Positions 36,342 to 46,119 of a DNA stretch of 64,000 bases are shown here, piece after piece. Under the pieces are notes generated by a model, which was not told where the DNA came from, searched no databases, and was given only the letters and a program-made list of their open reading frames with translations. The translations under genes and the position numbers were made by a program. Every line of letters starts with the position of its first letter. Position 1 is the first letter of the stretch. The stretch comes from Rhipicephalus microplus. Lineage: Eukaryota > Arthropoda > Arachnida > Ixodida > Ixodidae. The stretch is from positions 3,642,001 to 3,706,000 of the forward strand of contig NW_027464601.1 in assembly GCF_043290135.1 (NCBI RefSeq). The letters are read 5' to 3'.

Positions 36342-36757
36342 AAAGAGCCCAATACACTCCGACGGAACGTTGACGAGCGCGTAGGCTTTGCGCAGTGACG
36401 CCACGCTAGCAAAACGCGAGCACACTAAAGTCTGGTGCCAGACGCAACCGGCGTGACCAGCGTCCACCGGTGCGGCCCGGCAGCATCCGCCGCGAAATGC
36501 AACATGCTGATATTCGCGCGGATAATGCCGATGACGTAACCCAGCTCTTCCCAGACAACACTGCGTCTGCCTCTCTTCATGATGGAGGGATGTCGGGCGC
36601 ACTCAAACGCACATTCGTCAAAGCAACGCAGCGTGGCGCGTTCCTGTTCCTATACGACAAGCAGATCGGCGGCTGGCGTGGCATCGCTGGCGTGACGCGT
36701 TGAAACGAACGCCAGCGCGCACGCGCGCCGGGTCACGCCGAAGTGTATTGACGCCTT
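36342..36757. mobile_element. GC-rich TIR element inserted in satellite
   Basis: 416 bp, much more GC-rich than its surroundings. The ends are inverted: AAG-AGCCCAATACACTCCG on the left and the complement of AAGGCGTCAATACACTTCGG on the right, with CAATACACT conserved. Removing it joins ...GCGCGTCAT to GAGTGGGGCATGTAG, which matches the satellite consensus, so the empty site is visible. No transposase ORF is present, so it is probably a non-autonomous DNA element. Confidence 0.6.
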
Positions 36758-36846
36758 GAGTGGGGCATGTAGTCATGTTCTTACATGACACGCATCTTAT
36801 GATTATCATGTCTACACCAGTCCATACCTTCACCATTCATTCACGT
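36758..36846 (+). repeat. satellite, continued to RTE tail
   Basis: GGCATGTAGTCATGTTCTTA, CATGACACGCATCTTATGAT and TATCATG continue the unit and stop at ATTCACG, where the (CAT)n tail of RTE copy D begins. No satellite is seen on the far side of that RTE. Confidence 0.7.
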
Positions 36847-39800
36847 CATCATCATCATTATCATGATCATCATCATAATCATCACCATCATCATCATCAT
36901 CATAGCCAGACTACGTTCACTGCAGGACAAAGGCCTCTCCCATGTTCCGCCAGTTAACCCGGTCCTGTGCTTGCTGCTGCCAATTTATACCCGCCAATTT
37001 CTTAATCTCATCTGCTCACCTATCCTTCTGTCTCCCCCTAACACCCTTGCCTTCTTTGGGAATCCAGTTAGTTACCCTTAACGACCAGCGTTTATCCTGT
37101 CTACGCGCTAAATGCCCGGCCCATGTCCATTTATTCTTCTTGTTTTCAGCTATGATATCCTTAACACCCTTTTGTTCCCTAATCCACTCTGCTCTCTTCT
37201 TGTCTCTTAAGGTTACACCTACCATTTTTCTTTCCATTGTTCGCTGCGTCGTCCTCAATTTAAGCTGAACCTTCTTTGTAAGCCTCCAGGCTCTGTAGCT
37301 AAGTACCGGCAAGACACAGCTGTTATATACCTTCCTCTTGAGGGATAGCGGCAATCTACCTGTCATAATTTGAGAGTGCTTGCCAAATGTGCTCCACCCC
37401 ATTCTTATTCTTCTAGTTACTTCAATCTCGTAGTTCGGCTCCGCGGTTATTACCTGCCCTATGTAGACATAGTCTTTTACAATTTGAAGTGCACTATTAC
37501 CTATCTCGAAGATCTGGTTCCTTCCGAGGTTGTTGTACATTACTTTCGTTTACTGTAGATTGATTTTTAGACCCGCCTTTCTGCTCTCCTTGTCTAACTC
37601 CGTCATTATGAGTTGCAATTCGTCCCCTGAGTTACTCATAAATGCCATGTCATCGGCGAAGCGCAGGTTACTAAGGTACTCTCCAATAAGTCTTGTCCCT
37701 AACTGCTCCCATTCTAGGACTCTGAATACCATCCTGTAAGCACGCGATAAATAGCATTGAGGAGATTGTATCCCCCTGCTTTACACCCTTCTTGATTGGT
37801 ATTCTGTTGCTTTCTTTATGAAGCACTTTAGTAGTACTTGATTTCTTCCATGGTGTTTATATGTGCTTCTTCAACGCCCTGATTCCGCAGTTTCCTCATG
37901 ACTGCTGATATTTCGATTGAATCAAACGCCTTCTCGTAATTAATGAAGGCTATGTATAGTAGTTGGCTGTATTTTGAGCATTTCTCTATTACCTGATTGA
38001 TAGTATGAATGTGGTCGATTGTTGAGTAGCCTGTTCAAAATCCTGCTTGTTCCTTTGGTTCATTGAATTCTAATGTTTTTTAAACTCTGTTAGCGGTTAC
38101 CTTTGTAAATAGCTTTTATACTACGGAGAGCAAGCTGATCGGCCTTTAATTATTCATGTTCTTGTCATCTCCTTCCTTATGTATTAGGATCATGTTAGCA
38201 TTCTCCCAAGACTCTGGTACTCTCCCTGTTAGGAGACACCTCGTAAACAGGGTGGCTAGATTTCTAACACAATCTGTCCTCCATCTTTCGGCAGATCTGA
38301 TGTTACCTGATCCTCACCAGCAGCTTTGCATCTTTGCATGCTCTTCAAGGCTTTTCTGACTTCTTCTATCAGTACTGGTGGGGTGCCATCTGGGTTACTG
38401 CTAGTTCTTATAGTATTAGGGTCGTGCTTGTCCGTGCTACTGTACATATCTCTGTTAAACTCTTCCGCTATTCTAACTATCCTATCCAGATTGGTCTGTA
38501 TTTTGCCTTCTTTGTCCCTTAGTGAATACAGTCAATTTTCGCCTCTCTCAAATTTACTCTTCACTGCTTTGACGCTTCCTTCGTTTTTCAGAGCGTGTTC
38601 AATCCTTTCCATGTTATAACTTCTTACATAGGATACCTTACGCTTATTAATCAAGTTCAAAAGCTCTTCAAGTTCTATTTTCTCTGTTGTGCTTGAGATT
38701 TTCATGCTTTGACGCTTCCTAATGAGATTCTTCGTTTCCTGTGAAAGCTTGCCAGTGTCCTGTCTAACTACCCTGCCTCCAACTTCCACTGCACTCTCCG
38801 TAATGATACTCGTCAGATTATCATTCATTGTATCTACGCTAAGGTTGGTTTCCTCAATAAGAGCCGAGTACCTGTACTGAAGCGAGACTCTGAATTCCTG
38901 CACTTCCCCTCTCAGTGCTACCTCATTGACTGGCTTCTTGCGTATCAGTTTCTGTCGTTACTTCTTCAAGTCTAGCTGAATTCGAGACCGTACCATTCTA
39001 TGGTCACTGCATCATACCTTGCCAACCACTTCCACATCCTGCACGATGCCTGGGTGTGTACTCATTACAAAATCTATTTCGTGCTTATTTTCGCCGTTAG
39101 AGCTCCTCCATGTCCACTTACGGTTTCCTCGTTTTCGGTAGAAGGTATTCAAAATCCGTAAATTATTGCGTTCGGCGACTTTTACTAGTAGCTCTCCTCT
39201 GGCATTTCTAGTACCGATGTCATAATCTCCTACTGCCTGGTCACCAGCCTGCTTCTTTCCTACCTTTGCATTAAAGTCTCCCACCAGTTTAGCATACTAT
39301 GTTTTACCTTACTTATTGCCATTTCCACGTCTTCATAGAAGCTTTCAACTGAAGCGTCATCATGGGTAGATGTAGGCGCGTAAGCCTGTATCACCTTCAT
39401 CTTGTATCTCTTATTGAGTTTAATTGTGATACCTACCTCCCTTTCATTATGGCTATAGTGTTCCCCTATGTTGCCGGCTATGTTTCCTTGTATTCGGAAC
39501 TCCACTCCCAGTTCCCGTCTGTGAGCCAAGCCCAAATAGCAAAGGACGTGCCCATTCTGTAGCAGCTTGTAGGCCTCATCTGTCCTAACCTCACTGAGCC
39601 TTATTATATCCCATTTAACATCCTCTAGCTCTTCGAATAGTACAGTTAGACTTGCCTCACTAGATAAGTGTCTAGCGTTAAACGTTGCCAAGTTCAGGTT
39701 CCAATGGCGGCCTGTCTGGATCCAGAGATTCTTAGCACGCTTTGCTGCATTGCAGATCTGACCACCGCAGTTGTCAGTTGCTTCGCATCTGCTGGGTACT

Positions 39801-39960
39801 GAGGGTCGTGAGTTAATTGACGAGTGCATGTGTGGGGTAGTGGCCAGATACTGCACCAGGGGAGCCAATCCTTCTCTGGTGAGGGATTGCGTTACCGGCG
39901 GTGGTCCCCGGTGAGGCCTGACCCTAGGCCTCTCAATGCAGTTATATCTCCACGTGGATT
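36847..39960 (-). mobile_element. RTE-clade LINE, longest copy (D)
   Basis: About 3.1 kb, from the (CAT)n-rich tail (36847-36904) to the 5' region with the GGGGACCACCGCCGGTAACG segment (about 39890-39910). It holds endonuclease, RT and the RTE C-terminal region in order on the minus strand. It is the only copy here with the endonuclease N-terminus, so it shows the likely full length of the family. Stops and frameshifts occur throughout. The target-site duplication is uncertain. Confidence 0.88.
36920..39830 (-). pseudogene. RTE ORF (endonuclease-RT), broken
   Basis: Endonuclease: L-A-T-F-N-A-R-H-L-S-S-E, W-D-I-I-R-L-S-E-V-R (39540-39700), GDFNAKVG (about 39250-39284), R-K-W-T-W-R-S-S-N-G-E and I-D-F-V (about 39070-39130), SDHRMVR (near 39000). 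RT: E-E-V-R-K-A-L-K-S-M-Q-R-x-K-A-A-G-E-D-Q (about 38300-38380), then a decayed palm, with F-A-D-D-M-A-F near 37640-37665. C-terminal: HSQIMTGRLPLSLKRKVYN, RDKKRAEWIREQKGVKD (37016-37540). A frameshift lies in the endonuclease near 39260-39284, a TGA replaces Arg just before SDH, and a short deletion lies near 37830. Confidence 0.85.
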
Positions 39961-39984
39961 TTTTTTTATCTGGTTGGGAAGTGC

Positions 39985-40055
39985 GCGGCACTGCAATTCG
40001 AACCACGGATCTTTTGCGTGCGAGGCGGATGCTCTATGCACTACGCCATCGCCGC
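39985..40055 (-). repeat. tRNA-Ala(CGC)-like pseudogene or SINE head
   Basis: 71 nt on the minus strand. GCGGC at the 5' end can pair with GCCGC at the 3' end. An A-box-like TGGCGTAGTGCATAGAGC and a B-box GGTTCGAATTGC are present. The anticodon loop reads CTCGCAC (CGC), but the anticodon stem 3' side is AAAA-rich and no longer pairs. A run of nine A's on the minus strand follows 3', so a SINE head or retro-pseudogene is more likely than a working tRNA. Confidence 0.5.
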
Positions 40056-40139
40056 TATTTGCCATTATAACACTGCGTTAATTGCCACACTTCGTTGTAG
40101 CCTGGATACGAACGCGCGACCAGCATTGTTGCTTCCAAC

Positions 40140-40262
40140 GAATAAAGCGTCGAGCTGCTAAGAGCGCGGATGTAGGTTGGATTCCCGGGAAGGCGCGAAG
40201 AAAAAGTGGGAAGGAACCACTGCGCAATGATAAATAAATAAATAAATAGATAAATAAAGAAA
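40140..40262 (+). repeat. possible tRNA-derived SINE with (TAAA)n tail
   Basis: GAGCTGCTAAGAGCGCGGATG and GGTTGGATTCCCGGG resemble the second half of a tRNA with a decayed B-box. A short body and then (AAATA)/(TAAA) repeats follow at 40228-40258. There is no second copy in the window to confirm it. Confidence 0.3.
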
Positions 40263-42240
40263 CAGTATTCGATACAGCACATGTCAAGCTTCACTTGCTT
40301 TCGCTTTCGCGACAAAGTAAGAGTTATAGTTTTTTTTCAATAACAGCCGCTGCACGTTGAGCGCAGTGTCAGCCACGCGCTAGAAACGTACAGAGGCCCG
40401 CATCCCACGCATTCCTCTGAATAAAACCAATACCCGGTGAACTATAGTACCAGTACACAATCAGTTACTACGCCTTCCGCACAGTGAACCTAGTGGCCCA
40501 CCCAATGTTACGTGCTTGACATACTGCATGCGTATACACCCGACAACCATGATACATGCATGCCGACAATGACATAGCGACTAAGTTGGTCTATCACATC
40601 ACAAATCCTATGTTATAGAATGCGTGTCGTAGAGTACACAAGAGAGGTTAAGCAGTGAACACTTCGCGACAGTTTACAGTCAGTCGGGACTGGGACTTTT
40701 ATAAAAAAAAATGGAGTAAACCATCAGATGCCCGCGCCTGTATAACTTCACTGCCTGCGATTCCGTGCCCGCTGGCTATGGAGAAATTACGGCGGAATTT
40801 ATTCAGTGACGCTTTCTTACCGAATCAAAAGTGCACCTATAAGGCATTCACTTTTATCGCGGTGCACTAATAACAGCGGGGGAGAGGAGTTGCTTGGTTC
40901 TTCTAACCCCGGCAATTTTCTCTTATACAGGTACCACGAAGCAAAAGCTCGCTTAAGCAAAAAGCGGGTACTGCCAGCTCGCCGATAGAGATAGGGACGA
41001 AAGAACAGAAAGGGTGAGATAAAATCGCTCGAAGTCAACAAGGCAATCAGTTGAGAACAACAGCCTCCGTGACACAAATACACAATGTTCTCGAGAGGGC
41101 GATGGCAGTGAAAGAGACGGAAGAATAAATGCACTCATTTGTCACGAATCGCTATGCTCCATTACGCGAAGGCACAGACGCTCCGTAGTTTGGAGAACGC
41201 TGCACTCAGCTCGCATTGATCTGTTTACGTCTTTATATTAGCTGCGTGTTTCCCTAGTTGCTTCACGATACACCCCTTATACTCCATGGCCAATCACGTG
41301 ACTCTCGAGAGTTAAAAAACAAACAAACTAAATTAAAGAGAAAAACACAAAGAAAAAAAGGAATTGCATATAGTCAGACGAATGGCTACATATAAGGCTT
41401 TCAGCGAACACACTTTGAAATTGACGAAGTGTCCCGTTTTTTTTTTCTGTCTAACAGCGGATACGATAAAACGCATGTAGTATATGTAGACAACGCTATG
41501 CAACACGCATGCCGTGGTCGTTAGGCGTGTTTACACCTCATAATTTGAATGTACAGACGCGGTACGTATGGCTCGTTAAATAGCTGAAAGACGCACGCCT
41601 CTTCACTCAGGCATATATTTCCGTGAACGCAACAGACACTCTGTTAAGCACAACCTCTGCGCAACCACCTCGCGCATCCTCCGCAGCCGGACGACGTGGA
41701 TGTTGCAATACGACGTCAAAGAGCAACGGGGGAGGGACAAAGAGAAAACACATACACGTAAAGGTAGGAGGTGGTATGAAGGGTGCTATAGTCATTTACG
41801 ACCTAAGGATAAATGTAAACTTCACCTAAAACCGTTACTCTCCCACCCCGAGACAATTTGCATTAGTAGCCCATAGAGAAATATACTTCCGCAAAGAGTG
41901 GCCACTCGAGCCTTTTCGAGGCCGTACGAGCAAGGGTCTTACCAACCGCTAGATGGCGCATTTATGCTCACTTCTAGTCATTAGTAATAGCCGCCTCAAG
42001 AGGATCACGAAGACCCAAATTTGGCATCACAAAGCTCTCTCAAGAAAAAAAAAATATTGGTTTGTGTAATTCTCCATATCGGCTCTAGATGGTTGCTCGC
42101 TGTGGACGTGTAATGCGTTACCACAAAAATAAGTAAAGTCGGACTAGAAAGTGCTGTCTTTCTGCATTTTATTTGCAGAATGCGTACACATTCATGTGGT
42201 TTATATGTACTGTACATGTATTCCCTTTGTGGAAGCATGG
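40263..42240. other. unassigned sequence
   Basis: About 2 kb without a supported gene. Short overlapping ORFs at 40655-41134 and 41607-41829 have no recognisable motif. An A/C-rich tract lies at 41315-41365. Confidence 0.35.
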
Positions 42241-42244
42241 GTGT

Positions 42245-42303
42245 GTAGCCTATAGAGGTAAAGACAATCGCTTTGGGATCATAAGGGCACGGGTCCAAAT
42301 CCC
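42245..42303 (+). repeat. tRNA-like segment before minisatellite
   Basis: GAGGTAAAGACAATCGC (A-box-like) and GGGTCCAAATCCC (B-box-like) are spaced as in a tRNA and followed by a poly(A) run and a short body, then the repeat at 42357. It may be the head of a SINE whose tail expanded into the minisatellite. Confidence 0.35.
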
Positions 42304-42356
42304 AGCAGCGTAAAGAAAAAAAAAATGGCTGCATATCCACGGAGTGGGGCGAACCT

Positions 42357-42600
42357 TCCGTCCGTCCATTCATTCTTGCTTCCGTCCATCCATGCGTGCG
42401 CCTGTGTGACCGCCTCTGCGTCCATCCGCCCGTCCGTGCGTGCGTCTGTTCCTGCGTCCGCACGTTCATCTGTGCGTCCATCCCTGCTTTAATCCATGCA
42501 TCTGCTCCTGCATCAGTCCACGCGTCCATCCGACCGTGCAGCCATCCATGCGTTCGTTCATGCATCTGTCTGTGTGTCCGTTCGTCCACCTATTCAACAC
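42357..42600. repeat. degenerate (TCCG/TGCG/TCCA)n minisatellite
   Basis: About 240 bp with a 4-bp periodicity of variants of CCGT, GCGT, CCAT and GCAT. Because the unit is 4 bp, all frames translate into 12-bp cycles. The minus strand gives a repetitive M-D-x-R-T-H/W-M string over many codons. This explains the long ORFs on both strands at 42005-42829, which I do not take as genes. Confidence 0.85.
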
Positions 42601-44004
42601 TCCGAGTACCACCATCTCGCATCTTTCCATGATACATTCCTCATATAGAAGCACCGCCATCCAGCGGACATTCCAAGGACTGAACGTGAGGAGGCACACG
42701 CACACTTTCTTACGACTTGCGCTTCGTGTCTACTTCCCACCTTTAACCACCTCGAGTTCATGGTATATACTAGTTCACTGTATTCTTGGCGCTGCGGCCC
42801 AACATTCACTAAACCTTTCTAAAACATAGGAGGTTACGCCCAGCGAGTATAACATAGCAACCCTTTCTTGTCTTCTGTGCGTTGTTGAACAATGAAAATT
42901 TGCAGCGTGCGCGTTAACTAAAAGCCGAATTCTCCTGTCTCTCATTCCTCCTTAGCAGCCATTGGCATGTACATTGAGCACTATCTTTTATTGTACAACG
43001 ACGCGCAGAAGAAATTTCTCAGCGGCATTACCTTGGAGGTCAAAATGTTATACTTGTTACACGCTACTACAACGGCTACGAGGGACGAACGGGTGCCGCT
43101 ATAAAAAGCTTCGCCCTTAAAAATTATTTTATTTATGCTGAAGACATTATCAGGTCTGACCAGCCGCTCATAGCGCTGAAAGCAGCGCAGTAGCTCGGCC
43201 GCAGGGCCTTAAGGGAGGGTCTGCTCTTTGCGTAAGCATGCTTCTCTTAGTCTATGGGTGGGTTAAGAAAAAGTGGGTAACAATTTAGACTACTACGTAC
43301 TCTACTATGGGAAAGCATAAAGCCATCTGGTGGGCCTCACACTTGATGAAGCCCTGTTTACCTTTTAACAAGAAAAGGAGAGGTCAAAAAGAGTCGGTAA
43401 TGATTTAGAGTACAGGGTACTCTACTATGCGAGGGCTTAAAGCCGTCCCGTAGGCCTCAATGTCAAAACCGCCATAACTAAAAATGAGCTCATTTCAATC
43501 AGTACCACTCACACGTGTCAATTTGGCAGTTCTTTGTACAGGTACATGTTGGCGCTGCTGGTTTTTGCTAAAAAGAATGTTGGCTTTCTGCGTAATTGTC
43601 CCAAAGTTTCAACTTCCCTCTCTGTCAAACGGTAATGTTTCTAGTCGGGGCGTCTAACTTTTCATTACTCTTTCACGTAGTGTTTGTGTTAGCAGTGAAA
43701 AATGTTGCCACGGAAACCACGTAGCAACACTCTCTCGCACAAATGAAAGGCCGGTGGGCCTAAGTTTTTTTTTGAAGGGGGCGGGGGCAGCATTTGTGTT
43801 TATTTTTATGTTGTAACCAACTATTGCCAAATTCAACCGAACTTACGTGACGAAAATGTGGTGGCGCTGTCTTGGTATGCAAAAGACGCTTTGAATACCG
43901 CAGTTTCTGCTGGGTTTTCAATGGTGCATGTGGTGTTCTCAGTCAAGCAACGAGAAAGAAAAACGGTATGCCGACGAGCTGCGTCCTGGTTGGATGTGAG
44001 TCGA
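42601..44004. other. unassigned sequence
   Basis: No supported gene. A near-repeat of about 60 bp occurs at 43270-43330 and 43385-43450 (AAAAGTGGGTAACAATTTAG / AAAGAGTCGGTAATGATTTA, then ...GTACTCTACTATG...). Confidence 0.45.
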
Positions 44005-44048
44005 GTGATGGAGCGAATCTTAACATTCGTTAGGATTCGCTCCATCAC
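44005..44048. repeat. 20-bp hairpin with one mismatch
   Basis: Arms 44005-44024 and 44029-44048 (GTGATGGAGCGAATC...) around ATTC, one mismatched pair. Confidence 0.75.
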
Positions 44049-44286
44049 ATCGCTTCTGTTCTGTGGCTTCGCTCTCTCCTCCCATCACTGTCGCTTCGCC
44101 TCCCGGGGTCGCTGATCGTTCTGCACAAAACAAAAGCTACTTTATGCCACACAATTGACGCGCAACCTTCACGAAATCACAGTGATTACTGCTCATGGCT
44201 TGCATTTATGATGACGTGGGAAATTTGTGAAGAGGGGTTGTTCGCTGCAACCGACGTTTCGGCAAGCAGACATGCGTTCTTCAAAT

Positions 44287-44525
44287 AATAAAAATATCTG
44301 GGGTTTAACGTCCCGAAACCACCATGTGATTATGAAAGACGCCGTAGTGAAGGGCTCCGGAAATTTCAACCAGCCGGGGTTGTTTAACGTGCACCCAAAT
44401 CTGAGCACATAGGCCTACAACATTTCCGCCTCCATCGGAAATGCAGCCGCGGCAGCCGGGACTTGATCCCACAATCTGCGGGTCAGCAGCCGAGTACCTT
44501 AGCCACTAGAACACCGTGGCGGGGC
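44287..44525 (-). mobile_element. Ruka-type SINE (-)
   Basis: Full-length-looking copy: GGGGTTTAACGTCCCGAAAC, GTAGTGAAGGGCTCCGG, GTGCACCCAAATCTGAGC, CGCCTCCATCGGAAATGCAG and a tRNA-like head ending ACACCGTGGCGGGG. No clear target-site duplication. Confidence 0.9.
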
Positions 44526-44859
44526 TGCATTTTTCAGTTCCTCAGTTTAGAAAAGACAAGTTCACTAGTCGAAATGTCGGCTTCAGCAGCACCCAGTCCT
44601 CACGAACCATTTATTATGCAACCTTCAATTGACGCCATGTTTTACATTAAAGACGGGTAATAAAAGAATGTGTGTAGGCGCATGTTTTCAATTGTAACAT
44701 AAAAAACCGCACTAAATGCCATACGCGTGCAATAAAAATTTCGCAGCTGAACATTCCAGACACGTGTCATGGAAAGGTAATTTCCTTGTCCTTGAACGTG
44801 CAAAACATGTTGCTCTACAGTTGGCGTACTAACCGTAATGCTAAAGCCCTCTCTGTTTT

Positions 44860-44863
<4 letters not shown>

Positions 44864-44902
<39 letters not shown>
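44864..44902. repeat. (TA)n microsatellite
   Basis: Short TA run at the 3' end of the adjacent SINE B copy. Confidence 0.95.
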
Positions 44903-44904
<2 letters not shown>

Positions 44905-45215
44905 CAAAGAAGCGTATACCTAAGGGCTCGTTTTTTGTGTTTTTACACAATATTTATTAGATCTAACAGGCAATATAGCCAAGGAAAGTATAGGGAAAGA
45001 TATGAAACCACATCGCAATGTAAATATGAAGAAAAGTGGGTGAAAAGATAACTCGCCGTGGGCAGAATCCGGCCAGTTATCTTTTCACCCACTTTTCTTC
45101 ATATTTACATTACAATTTGGTCTAATATCTTCGCCTATGCTTTCCTTGCCCATTATTGTCTGTTAGATCTCATTATTACTGTGTATAAACACGGAAAAAC
45201 GAGCCCTCATGTATA
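44903..45215. mobile_element. two SINE B copies head-to-head
   Basis: 44903-45075 is a minus copy (GGGCTCGTTTTTTGTG, GATCTAACAGGCAATA, AAGTGGGTGAAAAGATAACT, then GCCGTGGGCAGAATCCGG of the head). It is followed immediately by a plus copy at 45076-45215 (AGTTATCTTTTCACCCACTT, TATGCTTTCCTTGCCCATTA, TGTCTGTTAGATCTCATTA, AAAAACGAGCCCTCATG). The two bodies form an imperfect inverted repeat of about 140 bp per arm around a short remnant of one tRNA-like head. Confidence 0.8.
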
Positions 45216-45442
45216 CACTTTTTTCCTGAATTATTTAACGAGGGTCTGGTACTGGCAGACTTAGTGCTTTAGGTTATATACGAGGGTCTATTGATGAGCT
45301 GCCCACTTGTATCAAGTTCACGTGCTACGTGACGCCAAACAGGCTCAAGCGAGTGTGCCACACTCGCCGCCATGGCTACTGGTGGTGCTGAGTGACATTC
45401 CCACGTATAATTCACATATAAACCTTATAAATTGGCTGGGGG

Positions 45443-45616
45443 GATAGCTGTCGTGGTAGCTCAGTGGTAGAGCATCGAACGCGTCATTCGAAGGTCGCAG
45501 TCGCGGATCCTGCCCATGGCGAGTTATCTTTTTACCCACTTTTTTCATATTTACATTACGATTTGCTCTAATATCTTCCCCTATAGTTTTCTTAGCATTA
45601 TTGTCTGTTAGATCTC

Positions 45617-45618
<2 letters not shown>
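45443..45618 (+). mobile_element. SINE family B copy (+)
   Basis: Plus strand: head GTGGTAGCTCAGTGGTAGAG, a CGAACGCGTCATTCG stem-loop, AGTCGCGGATCCTGCCCA, then AGTTATCTTTTTACCCACTT, TTACATTACGATTTGC and GTCTGTTAGATCTCATTATA. It runs into the TA tract. This is the clearest head in the family. Confidence 0.8.

Positions 45619-45700
<82 letters not shown>
45619..45700. repeat. (TA)n microsatellite
   Basis: About 82 bp of TA directly at the 3' end of the SINE B copy. Confidence 0.95.
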
Positions 45701-45702
<2 letters not shown>

Positions 45703-45711
45703 CAGTGTAAC

Positions 45712-46119
45712 TTTGACTAAATGGCTAAATAAATTTACAACAATATCTGGGCGGTCCGGGCTGGCATCAGCAAGCGCTGACGTCACCAACCACGGCGGCG
45801 TTATTATTGGTCTTCCAGACATCATTGCATACATGTGATCATAAAAAGGCCACGTGAGCTCTTCTGCTTCGTTGCCAGCTCCAGTGGGCGGGTTCTTCAT
45901 GTCCTATTGACAGAAAGGAGGCCTAAATGAAAAATCTGGCATACCTGCTTTCACGAATATTGAAATAAACGCTGGTTGCACTAGAAACAAATCTGGGCAC
46001 TGTTCAAACCTGCTGATGTAAAAATGCTAATTATCTTATACGTTTTCATCAAGTCGAGCCACTTCTTCCGGCAATGTTCGGGTGTGGCTTCATGCAGGTC
46101 CAGATCTTGAATTATGTTT
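45712..46119 (-). pseudogene. Myb/SANT or MADF-like protein, two-exon remnant
   Basis: Minus strand, two segments. Segment 1 (46035-46119) follows a strong acceptor (TTTTCGGCTTACAG) and encodes N-I-I-Q-D-L-D-L-H-E-A-T-P-E-H-C-R-K-K-W-L-D-L-M-x-T-Y-K, the second half of a Myb/SANT or MADF-type DNA-binding domain. Segment 2 (about 45712-45903) follows another strong acceptor (CCTCCTTTCTGTCAATAG) and continues in phase 0 with D-M-K-N-P-P-T-G-A-G-N-E and W-P-F-Y-D-H-M. After segment 1 the donor position reads AAG|ATAATT, not GT, so splicing may be lost. Such proteins occur as free genes and as partners of PIF/Harbinger transposases. No transposase is seen nearby. Confidence 0.45.

Noticed and set aside
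36847..39960. Target-site duplication CACGT for RTE copy D.
   Set aside because: Only five bases, and one copy belongs to the satellite consensus; not better than chance.
39985..40055. Functional tRNA-Ala gene.
   Set aside because: The anticodon stem does not pair and a poly(A) run follows on the sense strand; a pseudogene or SINE head is more likely.
42005..42829. ORFs of 129-194 codons on both strands with Met-Asp-Arg-Thr-His-type or Cys/Val-rich repeats.
   Set aside because: Explained by the 4-bp-unit minisatellite at 42357-42600; no domain, and opposite strands are equally open.
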